In this document: positions 1 to 10,647 of the stretch, piece after piece | Layout: every line of letters starts with the position of its first letter | How positions within the stretch are numbered: the stretch's first letter is position 1 | From: Cladophialophora immunda | Taxonomy: Eukaryota > Ascomycota > Eurotiomycetes > Chaetothyriales > Herpotrichiellaceae | Reading direction: 5' to 3' | Assembly (NCBI RefSeq): GCF_000835495.1 | Contig: NW_015622541.1 | Span: 3,596,001 to 3,660,000 of the forward strand | Length of the DNA stretch: 64,000 nucleotides | The notes under the pieces: generated by a model | What the model saw: only the letters and a program-made list of their open reading frames with translations | Told to the model about the DNA's origin: nothing | Databases searched by the model: none | Position numbers and translations under genes: made by a program

Positions 1-252
1 TTGTTGGATTTCTGCACGAGCTTGCCTGGGGTGGTGGGAGGAGTTGCGCCGGGCGCAGGAGGCTACGATGCCGTCTCTCTGCTCGTGAAAAACGACGTCG
101 AAACCCTCAAGACCCTACAAGCCAGACTGGAGGGGTGGAAGAGCCAAGACGCGAGCGGAGCGACCATCGGGCACGTCAGATTGTTGGGCGTAAAGCAGGA
201 CAACGAGGGCGTCCGAGAGGAGGACCGGGGGCAGTATGCGGCGTGGCTGTAG
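1..252 (+). CDS. ERG8: Phosphomevalonate kinase, C-terminal end (partial)
   Basis: The reading frame is open from base 1 and stops at TAG 250-252, so only the last 83 residues are present. They contain GVVGGVAPGAGGYDAVSLLV, the glycine-rich C-terminal GHMP-kinase motif typical of fungal phosphomevalonate kinases, followed by the usual tail with LLGVKQDNEGVRE and a final W-L. The enzyme phosphorylates 5-phosphomevalonate to the diphosphate in the mevalonate pathway that feeds ergosterol. The rest of the gene lies upstream of the window. No intron is visible in this piece. The family call rests on the motif and tail alone, but the match is specific. Confidence 0.88.
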   Translation: MLDFCTSLPGVVGGVAPGAGGYDAVSLLVKNDVETLKTLQARLEGWKSQDASGATIGHVRLLGVKQDNEGVREEDRGQYAAWL

Positions 253-1556
253 AAAGTGTGCTGTAATCAGACCTCAGAACAATGTCATCATCCCGCACCT
301 CACCACCGGTACTTTTGGGAAATAGGAACAGGAACAAGGGACAAGCACCAAAGGCAAAAGAGAACGGAGCGGGTGGTCTGATACACATGCGAGAGGAAAG
401 TGTCCGGTACCGGGTTGTGAGGTTGCAACAACTGCGGATGATGATTATTACGAGTTGGTTGAGTGGCGGATCACAAGTGTGGGAGAGGGACGAGGCGGAT
501 AGAGCAGGAGGGCTGGAGGGAGCCGGGAGGGTCACCCGCTTGGAGAGTTCAGGCCTAAAGTTTCTCAGGTACGGACGGAGTGCCTCGTGTTCAGGTATAG
601 GGAGACCTAGCCTGGTTCTAGGGCCTAACTACTTGTAGATGCTGCTACTGTCACTGCAGGAGCCAGCCCCCGACCGACCCGCACTGCACCTAGCGATATA
701 GCCGACGGGCCCCCATTGCAATAGGCACCCCCATCCCTCTAGGTAGGCACCGCTAAGTGTCTAAGGTGCTGCCCACCCCCGGGAAATCCCACCTGCTCCC
801 ATGTTCCTCCCTGATTCATTTGGAATCCGTCCTTCCGCCCTCTATCCTTCCTTCACCATTCGCTGCGCCTCTGTTCTTCTTCACCACCCGTGACCAAACA
901 AGCAAACGGTGCTGCACCGAACATAATATCCCTCTCGCTTCCCAGATCTGTTGTCGGAGTGCTTCAACCGTGCATTGACCCGGGCTCAATTGTGTCTCAG
1001 TTTCAGAAAATCTCCGGAGCCGTCCGTTCCAGGTCCCAGTCCGAGAAGGGGTGCGTGGTGCGTGCTGTGCTGCGTGCTCCGTGGCGGTTGTTGGTCTGGC
1101 CCTCCTCTCTTCCTTTTTCCGCCCGTTCGAGTGACTCTTGCGACACCCTCTGCTGCACAGGCGCGCACGGGCTCAACTCGGAGTCTCTCTCAGCTCGCAT
1201 CATCACTCATCAATTCGATCTCCCGCCAGTGCCATCCTTGACCCTGTTTCGCTCCAGAAACTTGGCATGGGTTTCCCATTCTAGTCACTTGCTTGACTTG
1301 AATGCATTGACTGCTTTCCTCCCACCACCCAATTCCATCTGCTCACGCCTCTGTTGGCACATCTGTTGGGTCTTGCGATTCTGTTTGCGCCTCAGATGAG
1401 GTGACGACCGCACCCTCCAACGACAGCGCTGCCAACGACTCAAGCGACTCAAGCGCACCCGTCCAGGCCTCTAGTCCGCTAGCCCCAGATAGTCCTCGGC
1501 TGCAACAGCAATCTCGTGCGCAACAACAAGACCTCTCCTCAACCACACCCGTCGAG
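253..1556. other. Intergenic region, ERG8 3' side and UBL3-like promoter/leader
   Basis: No convincing gene. The stretch 760-1400 is pyrimidine-rich on the + strand, with long C/T runs, as is common in fungal promoters and 5' leaders. Open frames here overlap on both strands and resemble no family I know. Confidence 0.5.
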
Positions 1557-2373
1557 ATGTCGAACCCGTCTTCGAACCCTGCTGCCTCCTCCGACGCTCA
1601 ACCGACCTCCTCATCTCCTCCAGAAACCACGTCCTCGCCTACGCCCGAGCCTCCACTGCAGTCCTCGCTGGGTCCCCAAAGAACCGACACAAACACCGCC
1701 ATGGTTCAGGCGATGGACCCTCCTTTGCCTTCTGCTGCAGTCGCTGAACCCCAGCAGAAAATATCGAGACAGTTTTCAACCGCGATTGGCCCTTCCTCAG
1801 ACGAGCCGACGCCCACGGTCCCAGCCAAGGACGAAGCACCAGCAGCCACCGCTGCAGGGCCCACGTTAACGGTGACCCTGCTCCTCACTTCGGGGGCACG
1901 ACATCCTTTCAAGCTGGACAATAAATATTTTGCCAAGCGCAACGTCGAAGTTCCGGAGAATGATCCGTTCAACCTAAGTGTCTACAAGCTGAAGGAATTG
2001 ATTTTGCGCGAATGGCGAGAAGAATGGGAGACCAAGCCGTCCAGCCCGACTTCTATTCGGCTGATAAGTATGGGCAAACTGTTGGATGATAAGGCATCCC
2101 TGAAAGGTGAGCAAACAGCCCCCGTGAACGGACGAAATGTAGAAGCCTGCGATTGAGGCCGTTGCTTGTTCACTTCAGAACTAATTTTTCGCTCCCCTTG
2201 CGGCGTACACAACAGATTACAAGTTCTCAGTCGACGCACCGAATGTGCTGCACATGACAATCAAGCCGCAAGACTACGTCGAGGAAGATGACGCCAAGGG
2301 CGGCAAATCCACCTATTCAGCACACCGTGAGAGTGAGGGCAGAAGCCCTGGCTGTCGGTGCATCATCATGTGA
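1557..2373 (+). CDS. UBL3/MUB-like membrane-anchored ubiquitin-fold protein
   Basis: The model is two exons, 1557-2106 and 2216-2373, giving 235 residues. The N-terminal ~120 residues are low-complexity Ser/Pro/Thr-rich. A ubiquitin-like fold follows, starting at LTVTLLLTSGARHPFKLDN and continuing through the phrase RLISMGKLLDDKASLK, typical of UBL3/MUB proteins. The second exon ends in P-G-C-R-C-I-I-M, a CAAX box (C-I-I-M) with a second cysteine two residues upstream, predicting prenylation and perhaps palmitoylation, hence a membrane anchor. The intron runs GTGAGC to AACAG. The start at 1557 is the first in-frame ATG; the frame is open upstream to 1401 but has no ATG there. Plant and animal relatives recruit E2 enzymes or sort cargo to vesicles; the fungal role is not known to me. 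Confidence 0.83.
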
Positions 2374-3881
2374 TGTCTCTGCCTCACTTCATCACATATG
2401 TTGTGGCCTAAATCCCATCTGAAGAGGCTATGTTATAAAATATGAATTGGCTAAGTACTAGTCAATGGAGAGAGCGCGCCTGAACTATGGTCAATTTGCG
2501 GCGAAAAGACATCTTGGTCCCTTCTAGTCGAGTGGTCAGAAGGATCTATGCGCTCGTCCAAAAAGCAAGGGTGGCCCTTTAGCTTCATCCAGACTTCTTG
2601 TGGAAGACATCTTTTTCTTGTCCCAAATTCATGGCATGGCGTTGGTGGAACAGACCGGTTTTTGTGTTTAGTTTGGGCAGGGACTGCGCATGGACCGCGA
2701 CGGAGGTCCTTATTTCATCCACCACTTTGGTCTGCAGCCGCTTGCAGACGAGTATTTCAGGGGCCCTTCACGAGGAAATACGCCGCGTGGATCCAGGAAG
2801 CAGGAAGGAAGATGGAGAAGCTGCCGAGACAATGGGGCCGAACGATGAAATTGCTTCTTGCACACACAGCAACTGAAAGCATCAGAGACGAGTTACATCG
2901 CAGTACGCAAGTCGAGACTTTGCCGTGTATAGACGGACAAGAACAGGCTGTCCGGGCGATGGGTGCTATGCGTCCAATGTGTAGCAGCCGGGATTCGATG
3001 GATGAGGCTCTGGCCAGGACACGGGCAGGCTGGTTCTTGCAGCATTTGCAACGGAGTACATATTGCACCGGGCACGAGGAATACACATTTTTTGCGTCCC
3101 TTCATCTGAGACGAAGTCGAATTCAAACTTGAAGTCGCTAATACTGCTACAGTATGTGCCATTCGATAGGGTTCTCAACCGTCTGAGCGCCTACCTCACT
3201 TTGACGACGGCACTGGGATAACCTGGCACGCAATCGCCCTCGCGTAGAGTGGTAGCCTACTTATGTGCCCGTCTTGTATGTCCTTGAGCCTGGCTTTCCG
3301 TTCCTCTGGCACAAGTGGAGGATATCGAGCGAGTGATATACACATCCATAGCTGGCTAGTGACCGCAGACTCGATCTGGAGGGGTTGAGGATGTGCACTC
3401 CGAGATGTGCACGCTGTAGAAACTCCCGAGAGCATATGCCTGGAATGATGGATACGTGCATCGATGGACAGTTGCCTGGATTGCTAGAGGGACGAAGGTA
3501 TAGAAGGGTAGCTGGACGGGATGCTAAGTTGGGCTCAATTGAGATAGACACTTTCTCCTTGAACCCCAGGCTTGATGAGGTATATTGCTTTGCACACATG
3601 CGTGCAAAAGGAATCCTTCTTTGGTTTTCTTGTCTTTTCTCTCTTTCGGGGTATTCCCGTCCCAGTGCGCCGGTACTCCGTACACCTACCGATTGGTTTC
3701 CACACGAGAATGGAAAGGTATACACTGCCCGCCGAGTATGGAGCGCATTGTTCCCGTTCGCAAGCTTGGGCAGTGTCGAAAAGCCAGACGGAGGCCGACT
3801 CTGTTTCTTCGAGTTCCATTCTTCCTGTTGGTCTTTTTCTTCTCGGCTCACAAGACTGGCCTCAACGGCATCCGGCCACGA
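2374..3881. other. Intergenic region, no supported gene
   Basis: Open frames exist on both strands (for example 2548-3132 +), but none has a recognisable domain or a partner exon. This probably includes the 3' UTRs of the convergent UBL3-like and UMP1 genes. Confidence 0.45.
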
Positions 3882-4521
3882 TCACCACTTGCCCATCCCG
3901 ACCTTCCGCTCCATCTCCTCCATCCACCCAGTGCCTTGTCCGTCCCCGCCCTGGACAGCTAATCTCATCCCGTCCTGCCCGGCATACACATCCTCCCAGG
4001 TGATCTCCGCGTCCCGCCCCGTCAAGATCTCCTCGTGCACGCCCGCCGGCCTGCCCAGCACGGAGGGCCGGAACGAGTCCGCCTCCCGCACCATCTTGAG
4101 TTCCATGCCCCGGCGCAGCGGCTCCGCGATGCCAAAGTTCCGGCGCAGGAGCTGCAGCCGCGTCGCTTCCTGTGTGGCTTGCCAGTTCGCCAGGCGGGAT
4201 TCCAGTGGGTGCGACGACGTCACCGTCTGCGTGCTCGGCGTCGATTGAGGGTACAGCGAGGCGCGGAGGGTGTCGTGCAGGCCCGGGGCCGAGGGGGCGC
4301 CGCGGTCGAGGGCGTCTTTGGGCTTGGTGCTCGTCGCGGAGAGCTTGGAGGCGCTTGTGTTCGAGGTGCTGGTTGGGTGCGTTGCCGGAGGTGCGACACG
4401 GAGAGACTACAGAAAGATCGCTGTGCGTCAGTAGATGTATTCATGAAATGAAAGACGTTCCCTCTCATATCAAGTCCTTGGATCTGCGAGGTGTTTCTCT
4501 TCCAGGGGGAGAACTCACCAT
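3882..4521 (-). CDS. UMP1: Proteasome maturation factor UMP1
   Basis: UMP1 is the chaperone that joins half-proteasomes and is degraded as the first substrate of the finished 20S core. The model is exon 1 at 4521-4519 (just ATG), an intron 4518-4407 (GTGAGT to CTGTAG) and exon 2 at 4406-3882, giving 175 residues. The first codons after splicing give M-S-L-R-V-A-P-P, the usual fungal UMP1 start. The family signature is clear: LHDTLRASLYPQ, then HPLESRL, LLRRNFGIAEPLRRGMELK and ITWEDVY near the C-terminus. The long exon alone would start at a GTG, so the tiny first exon decides the start. It converges on the UBL3-like gene and reads away from the secreted-protein gene. The C-terminal ~25 residues are Gly/Met-rich and longer than in yeast. 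Confidence 0.93.
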
Positions 4522-5211
4522 GATGGGCAAAGCGGAATGTGAAGAGGTGTGGTTGAGGTGCGAATGAGGTCCGATCGTATGTTGGGTCACCGATTCCAAA
4601 GCAGAGGAGCTCTAAGATCGTGGGTCCAAAGACAGATTAGATCGTATAGGGGAATCAATATCGTTTGATCGTTCCTCGAAGTTGAGAGATGGGAATGCTC
4701 GTGGATTGTGTTCGAGAAGTAAATCTTATTGAAAGGTCGGGCTGCAGGCACGCAGTGGATGTCGCGTTCTTGATACTGCACTTAGTAGCTTAATGCTCCG
4801 CAGTATTGATTGTCTGGTGGAGTTTAACACCTCTTTGTGCCGCTCACATTCAGTGCATGGACACGAGTCCATATACATACAACGCAGGCCAGTTTGACTC
4901 TTCATCTTCGATTCATCTTACACGTCCTAGCTGGGTATCTGAAAGCGGGACATATATGAAGTCTCCATCCTCCCATCATTCTAGTGGTCGATCCAAACCA
5001 CCCCGAGCAAACCTGCTTTCTGAGACTCTCTCCTCCTCGATATTGTATGACAACTCTCCCGACTCGCGCCTTTGTCGAAAACAAGGAACCATCCTTTGGC
5101 ATCTATACAGCTGTATATTTTCTTCCAAGACCAGATCTAGTCAAATCTCTAAGCCCTTCCGAGCCAAATCTTTGAGTATGTTGAGCCTCGTGAACATACA
5201 TCGCATGCGAG
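4522..5211. other. Intergenic region upstream of UMP1
   Basis: This should hold the UMP1 promoter (reading left) and the 3' end of the secreted-protein gene. I looked for the proteasome control element GGTGGCAAA or its complement and did not find it. No gene is supported. Confidence 0.45.
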
Positions 5212-5778
5212 CTAATTCTTCCCGTGGTCACCGCCCCACTCCTGCACAGCATGTTGGAGACCACTAACCAATTTATTCTCTGCCTTGAGGAGTGGATTGC
5301 GCGCAGTTGTGCCAGGTTGGGCTGATTCGGGCATGTCGTAGGTGCGTGTGGGGTGAAGAGGCGAGTCGGAGGCGAGGGTGGAGGCCTCGTGCGCCTCTTC
5401 CACAACATGCGGCTCCAGCTGCTTCTGTAGGTCCCTCTTGCCATGATCTGGGTCCTTTGTCTCTTCGTCCACGGGCACCTCCAGCGGTCTCTTGACAATG
5501 CTATTCTTCACTAGCATCTTCGACTCTTTCGGGATGACAACTTCGGAATCCCCTCTCTCTGCGAAGTCCTCCACTTTCTCACTACCAAGAGGAAACACAT
5601 CACTTCCAACCATGTGCGTGATGCTGCCTACATATGGGTGTGGTTGATCCGGGTGTGTGCAGCCAAGAGCCAGGCACTTGATCCGTGGACCGAGGAAGTC
5701 TATCGTTTTCACTGGGGCAGCTGCGGTGAGGTAGATGGCCAGTACCGAGGTCGCAGCTAATTTGTAGAATGTCACCAT
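5212..5778 (-). CDS. Small secreted protein, function unknown
   Basis: A single-exon frame of 188 residues with an ATG start. Residues 1-20 (start MVTFYKLAATSVLAIY) form a classic signal peptide, with a likely cleavage around the T-A-A-A stretch. The mature part is hydrophilic and acidic. It has two cysteines (K-C-L-A-L-G-C) and two Lys-Arg sites (VKRPLE and GKRDLQ) that could be cut by a Kex2-type protease. No enzyme domain is seen and I do not recognise the family. Neighbours are housekeeping genes, so context gives no role. It could be a cell-wall or effector-like protein; a translated chance frame is less likely given the clean signal peptide and length. Confidence 0.6.
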   Translation of the reverse strand: MVTFYKLAATSVLAIYLTAAAPVKTIDFLGPRIKCLALGCTHPDQPHPYVGSITHMVGSDVFPLGSEKVEDFAERGDSEVVIPKESKMLVKNSIVKRPLEVPVDEETKDPDHGKRDLQKQLEPHVVEEAHEASTLASDSPLHPTRTYDMPESAQPGTTARNPLLKAENKLVSGLQHAVQEWGGDHGKN

Positions 5779-6274
5779 CGTGAAGCCAGCTATTCTCCCT
5801 TCCGCGATTGAAGACGTCTCAAGTATCGGCGAGCCTTTGATTTGAAGAGTATGAACTTCGAAACGTGGGGATGTCGATGGAGCACAATGTCGACTGCTGG
5901 AACCGGCATCTGAGCGTGTCTTGGGTGGTAGTCGTCAAGTTCTGCCGGATCGAGATGGTTGATAGGATAAGTCGGTGCTGAAGAAAATATCAGAAGAGAG
6001 AAACCCGGGAGGCATTATATATGCTTTTGAAGGTCTTCTTCATCCAGGGTGTGAGGATATTTGGATGTCGCGATTCGTGCTCCACCCGAACCACAGGTCT
6101 CCGACCTTGTAAGCTCATAAAATCCAGAGGTTTCGACGGTGCCACGGGGTACGTGTCCATGTACCGTCGGATGTGTCGTCCTTGCGTCTTCACAGTCTCC
6201 AAATCCATGGGTCTTGTTCGAGTCGCCAAATCAGCAGAGATTCCAGCTGCGACTCATTAAAATGACAAGCCCAG
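5779..6274. other. Intergenic region, secreted-protein promoter
   Basis: This lies between the start of the secreted-protein gene and the 3' end of the uridine kinase gene, both on the minus strand. It contains no supported gene. Confidence 0.45.
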
Positions 6275-7678
6275 CTAACAGCCGAAATACCTCTCTTCCA
6301 TCCACCTCTTCTCATTATCCTCGACAATCCTGGCCACTACCACCTTGATCTTCGGGAAAACTGTCATCAGCCTCTTCAGACCCCGTCGACCGGCCATGCA
6401 GGTGACAAACACAATTCTTTCCTCATCAGCCCCGTGATCAACCAAAACCTTGACGGCCATCAGGGCTGCTCCGCCGCTCGACATCTGCGGGTCTAGAAGC
6501 ATGATTGTTTCGTGCTCAGTAAGATCAGGGAACAGCTTGAGATAGTGCAGTTCTGGTTCACCGGTACGCATGTTGGATTGTATTAGCAGTCGACCGGTCA
6601 GACAATCTGGAATTGTTCGCTTCAGCCCTGTCTCCATACAGCTTCCGCCTCGCAGAATGACTACGGCAGAAACTTTGCCGGCTGATTTGACACCAGAATA
6701 TTTATCGCCTGATGGAGTTGTAATGTCCGTCGCGACATAGTTGTGGCAATCGAGAGCTTTTTCGATCAGAAGTGCGGTCAGTCTGTCGAAGTAGAAGACG
6801 AAATCGACCTGGTCAGTTATTGGGTTTCGTAGAATCGTTGACACGCCGACAACTTGTGGTGTTTCGCCGAGGACCATGACATTGTCGGAGAGGGTATAAT
6901 CTTCGACCTGCTGGCCTAGCTTCTCTAACTCTGCGTTATGCCTGATGGACTTCTCCTTCAAGATCTGTCTGGTCTGGTTGACGATCATCTGAATAGCCAT
7001 CTTGTTCTGCATCCCACGAGGCACTATAAGGTCGGCAATCTCTCTTTGTGGGTCGACGTATTTCTGGAAGACGGGCTTGACGTATTTGAACCACTGTTTG
7101 ATGACACCTTCAATGGTTCGACCCCGCTCTCTCACATCACGCACGATCCTCCTCGACAGGCAGACGTCCGGATCTGCTTCAACGAAGATCTTCATATCCA
7201 GTAGGTCCAGAACGCGTGGATCGTTTAAGGCGAGAATCCCTTCGAGAATCACAACATGCGGCGAGTATATCGAAACGGTCTTGTCCAACCTCTGGTGTTG
7301 CTGAAAAGAGTATACCGGTATGTCGGTTCGCTTCCCTTGCTTGAGATCTATCAGTTTCTCCACAAGGAGATCAAAGTCGATCGACTCCGGCGAGTCGAGG
7401 TCGTACTCATTTTGGTGTGCCAACGCGTTTTGCTCGGGCGTTAACGACTTGTAGAATGAATCGATAGACAAGATGATGACCCAGGGAAGATTCAAGGACT
7501 GCACGATCTCCACCGCTAGACTTGTCTTGCCAGAACCCGAAGATCCAGCTATTCCGATTATGCTCATGTCCGCCCATGGTGGGGAATAATGTGCTTTCTG
7601 AGGTATCTCTCCAGCAACTGCCGCTTTCCGGGCTTCTGCAAGGATGGAGAGCTTTCTGATATCTGTTGAACCCGACAT
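6275..7678 (-). CDS. URK1: Uridine kinase with uracil-phosphoribosyltransferase-like C-terminus
   Basis: The enzyme phosphorylates uridine and cytidine with ATP or GTP in pyrimidine salvage. The single-exon frame gives 467 residues from the ATG at 7678. The same frame extends 21 codons further to a TTG preceded by an in-frame TGA, so the ATG is preferred; an upstream exon cannot be excluded. Walker A is GSSGSGKTS (about residues 45-53), followed by SIDSFYKSL and the kinase-domain IPVYSFQQHQR. From about residue 255 there is a UPRT-like domain with VVILRGG and a PRPP-binding-like MLLDPQMSSGGA; in this family it is usually considered catalytically weak or inactive. The start faces REX4 across a 480 bp divergent promoter. 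Confidence 0.93.
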   Translation of the reverse strand: MSGSTDIRKLSILAEARKAAVAGEIPQKAHYSPPWADMSIIGIAGSSGSGKTSLAVEIVQSLNLPWVIILSIDSFYKSLTPEQNALAHQNEYDLDSPESIDFDLLVEKLIDLKQGKRTDIPVYSFQQHQRLDKTVSIYSPHVVILEGILALNDPRVLDLLDMKIFVEADPDVCLSRRIVRDVRERGRTIEGVIKQWFKYVKPVFQKYVDPQREIADLIVPRGMQNKMAIQMIVNQTRQILKEKSIRHNAELEKLGQQVEDYTLSDNVMVLGETPQVVGVSTILRNPITDQVDFVFYFDRLTALLIEKALDCHNYVATDITTPSGDKYSGVKSAGKVSAVVILRGGSCMETGLKRTIPDCLTGRLLIQSNMRTGEPELHYLKLFPDLTEHETIMLLDPQMSSGGAALMAVKVLVDHGADEERIVFVTCMAGRRGLKRLMTVFPKIKVVVARIVEDNEKRWMEERYFGC

Positions 7679-8158
7679 CTCGTTGCGCAACGCTTGTCTA
7701 GGGATTTTAAACGTCTCAATGCAAGCTGCAGGCGAATCCAAAATCTCTCAGCAGGATATTGCCCTCCCGATCGGAGGAAGATGACGACCTCTGTGGAATA
7801 CCAGAGGACAATGACGAGCTAATGAAAGCTCATTCACCACGTCAACGCCAGTCGCCAGTCAAATGCAAGTTGCAAAGAAGCTATGAAATCACAGATATCG
7901 TGCGCAATGGAATAGGCGTGAACAGATACCTAAGTATTGGCTGGTGAAAGCTGTTCGAAGTGTGATATTGGGTGGTGGGTGACTGGAGTGTGAGTGATGG
8001 TGGAGCCCGCGAGGCCGCAACGGAATAATATTGTTCCCCCCGACTCACAATATCTCGGATCGTCTTCCACACATGTTCTCCGCAAGCTACTCTTTCTTTC
8101 CCTTCGGATGCTCTACCTGCCAACAATGGTTCCCTCTAAGTTGCTCTGATGTTCTGCG
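7679..8158. promoter_or_regulatory. Divergent promoter region URK1 / REX4
   Basis: 480 bp between two outward-reading starts, with no other gene. I see no specific operator. A nearly gene-free frame at 7759-7947 is not supported. Confidence 0.5.
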
Positions 8159-9135
8159 ATGGACCTCAACAACTTGTCAGCAAACTGGAAGAAGTTGCAG
8201 GCGACCCTAGGTACCAAGGCTAACAGCACCCTCACAAAATCGTCAAAGCATGGCGTGAAACGCAAAAGGGAAGTCGTCCAGCACATCGCGACTCACTCTC
8301 GCGCAGAGAACCCGAAACCCAGGAAGAGATCACGCCCCTACACGGTTATGGCTCTCGATGGCGACGGTTCCACCGAGCCACTCTCAATCCAAGAATTAGA
8401 AAGCCGCGAGAACCTTCCCCGTCCACGTCTTCCCGCTCGTTCATCGTCGCAAAAGGTCAACACTGGGCTGTCTCCCGAGTATGTTCAGCATTCCCCTTGG
8501 ATGCGCTCTCCTAACCAGCTATTAGAGTAGAAATCGGCAGGTACGTCGCTCTCGATTGCGAGATGGTCGGCGTTGGACCGAACCCGGACAGAGAATCCGC
8601 ACTCGCTCGTGTCAGCATCGTCAATTACAATGGCGACCAAGTTTACGATTCCTACGTGCTTCCACTTGAGACCGTCACAGACTACCGAACACATATTAGT
8701 GGAATATCACAAAGTCACATGAAATCTGCAAGACAGTTCAAGGAGGTTCAAATGGAGGTGGTGAAGATTCTCAAGGACAGAGTCCTAATCGGACACGCCA
8801 TACGGCATGATCTAGAAGTATTGATGATCAGCCACCCTCATCGAGACATCCGAGATACTGCTCGCCATCCGCCGTATCGAAAACTAGCAGGAGGCGGGTC
8901 GCCGCGATTGAAAATTCTTGCGTCAGAATTGTTAGGTTTTGAAATACAACAGGGGGAACATTCAAGTGTAGAAGATGCTCGGGCTTGCATGCTATTGTTC
9001 CGAAAGGACAAATCTGTTTTCGAACGAGAACATTCAAAGCGATGGCCAGCGCAGCCTCCTCCTGAAAGACAGGAGGACGCGGAGGAGCAGAAGAAACCTC
9101 GCAAACATAAGAAAAAGAAGAAGAGAAAGCATTAA
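8159..9135 (+). CDS. REX4: RNA exonuclease 4 (DEDDh 3'-5' exonuclease)
   Basis: The model is exons 8159-8478 and 8526-9135, with a 47 bp intron (GTATGT to ATTAG), giving 309 residues. The N-terminal third is basic and lysine/arginine-rich. The exonuclease domain carries the three DEDDh motifs: YVALDCEMVGVG (Exo I, Asp117 and Glu119), LIGHAIRHDL (Exo II) and HSSVEDARACM (Exo III). The C-terminus is a very basic K/R/H tail (ending KKKKKRKH), consistent with nucleolar localisation. Rex4 family proteins act in pre-rRNA processing at ITS1. The reading frame is interrupted without the intron, and splicing restores the catalytic Exo I motif, so the intron is well supported. Confidence 0.95.
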
Positions 9136-9981
9136 CCAGAGCTGCCACTGATTGAAACGGGCTATTACGGTTTCTGCTCGGTGCATGGAACAATGCGTTG
9201 GTATGTCCTAATCCGACTTACGGTGCTTCCGTGCTGCTGTCATGATCATGTCGCCCCGACCTTGATATCAAATGTCGCCTCACAATAAACGAAAGATAAA
9301 CGGCAATTTCACAAGTGAATAAAACCTGGCTTATCGTGGAATTGCTTGCTTCTTCCTGGGACTGCTAACGATTCAATTTCAGGAAAGGTGATAACTCACG
9401 CGGTCTTCTCAACAGTCGTATGGTACAGCCGCCCTTGCTGATACCACTCTTCAAGGCATAATCCGTGGCTTTGGATTTCATCACCCTGTCTGACATCCAC
9501 ATTCTGTGCGTCCTTCACGGCCCTTTCGCTCGGGATTTGAGAGATGTGCTTTCTTCAAGACTGTCTTTGGACGACCGAATGTGACACCAGTTTTCTCCTA
9601 GCTGGGTCATGTCAATCACGGTGCATGAAACCGCTTCATTGCAAGACAACACCACGGTCGTGGTGCGCTTGTCCAGTAACGGGCTCAAGATATGTATATA
9701 ATATAATTGATGAGCTACACGCATATGGTGCTACGCCACACATTCATGGGTGAATTCTCGAACTATCAATAAGATTGTGCTGCCTTATGCCTTTCTATTC
9801 GATATGACCGGCGACAAGAGTTTATCCGATGTTTATCCGGCCTAATTGAAAGGGTTTCTTGGACGCGTCCTTGCATCTATCAAGACGCGTCTCAGCTTCG
9901 AACCCAAGCCTTTCAAATCGATCCCACGCCACGACAACCTGTAAGACTTCGTATATTGAATCATTGAGAGCATAAGCGGAA
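9136..9981. other. Intergenic region REX4-RNH203
   Basis: About 850 bp with no supported gene. A minus-strand frame at 9515-9724 and others are short and unlike any family. Confidence 0.45.
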
Positions 9982-10647
9982 ATGCTTGCACTGCAACGAC
10001 CCGGAAACTCTGGAGATAAATGTGTCGCCAACATCCTCCCTTGCCGCATCCATCATAAGGGCCCAACCAAGGTGACGAAGAGATATTGGTCGCCTCAAGT
10101 TGAGAGAGGTGCTTCCTGGTCTCTGTTTCTACAAATCGAGAGAGTATGCTAACATTGGTCTGCAAGATGGCACGGCGACGTCCTACTTTCGGGGTCGCCG
10201 TTTACGAGGCAAACCCTTGAAAGTACCTCTTGGGTATCAAGGTAAGCATGTCCCAAGCATGTTCATCAAGTTCGAGATTGATACGTTGCAGGTGTCGTCG
10301 CAAAAACAACGGACCGATTCCTCCCACAGCCTTGCAGAACGCAACTTGGCCCCACCTATACCGTGGTGGATGAAGACATTGAGATCGTTGATGATGCAGA
10401 CGAAGACGAGCCTCCGGAACCGGTCAAGGTACTCGAGGAATTGTCAACCTTCGAAGACGTTATAGTCTGGGGTCATGACGCGGTGCCGACAAACGAAGAC
10501 ATCTTTGTGAAGGGCATTGAAGAGTGGATTGCCTTTGCCGAGGCGATCCATGGTACTCCCACGAAGCTTACCCGGCAGCGTAACACCGAGAATGAAAAAG
10601 AAGATGGTCGAGACGGATGTACGACAACGCGTGTCTCGACTCCCTAG
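9982..10647 (+). CDS. RNH203: Ribonuclease H2 non-catalytic subunit C
   Basis: RNase H2 removes single ribonucleotides and RNA-DNA hybrids from genomic DNA; subunit C is a structural partner of the catalytic A subunit. The model is exons 9982-10108, 10167-10241 and 10292-10647, 185 residues. Family landmarks are ANILPCRIHHKGP and RYWSPQ near the N-terminus, then TSYFRGRRLRGK, an acidic stretch (VDDADEDEPPEP) and VIVWGHD followed by IEEWIAFAEAIHG. Intron 1 has a weak donor (GTGCTT), a clear branch site (TGCTAAC) and an AAG acceptor; intron 2 is canonical (GTAAGC to TGCAG). The stop TAG overlaps the stop of the convergent DUF4385 gene. Confidence 0.9.

Noticed and set aside
2548..3132. 194-codon open frame on the + strand
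   Set aside because: No domain, no codon pattern like its neighbours, and competing frames on the minus strand over the same bases.
4035..4451. GC-rich + strand frames over UMP1
   Set aside because: Antisense to the UMP1 exon, whose family signature settles the strand.
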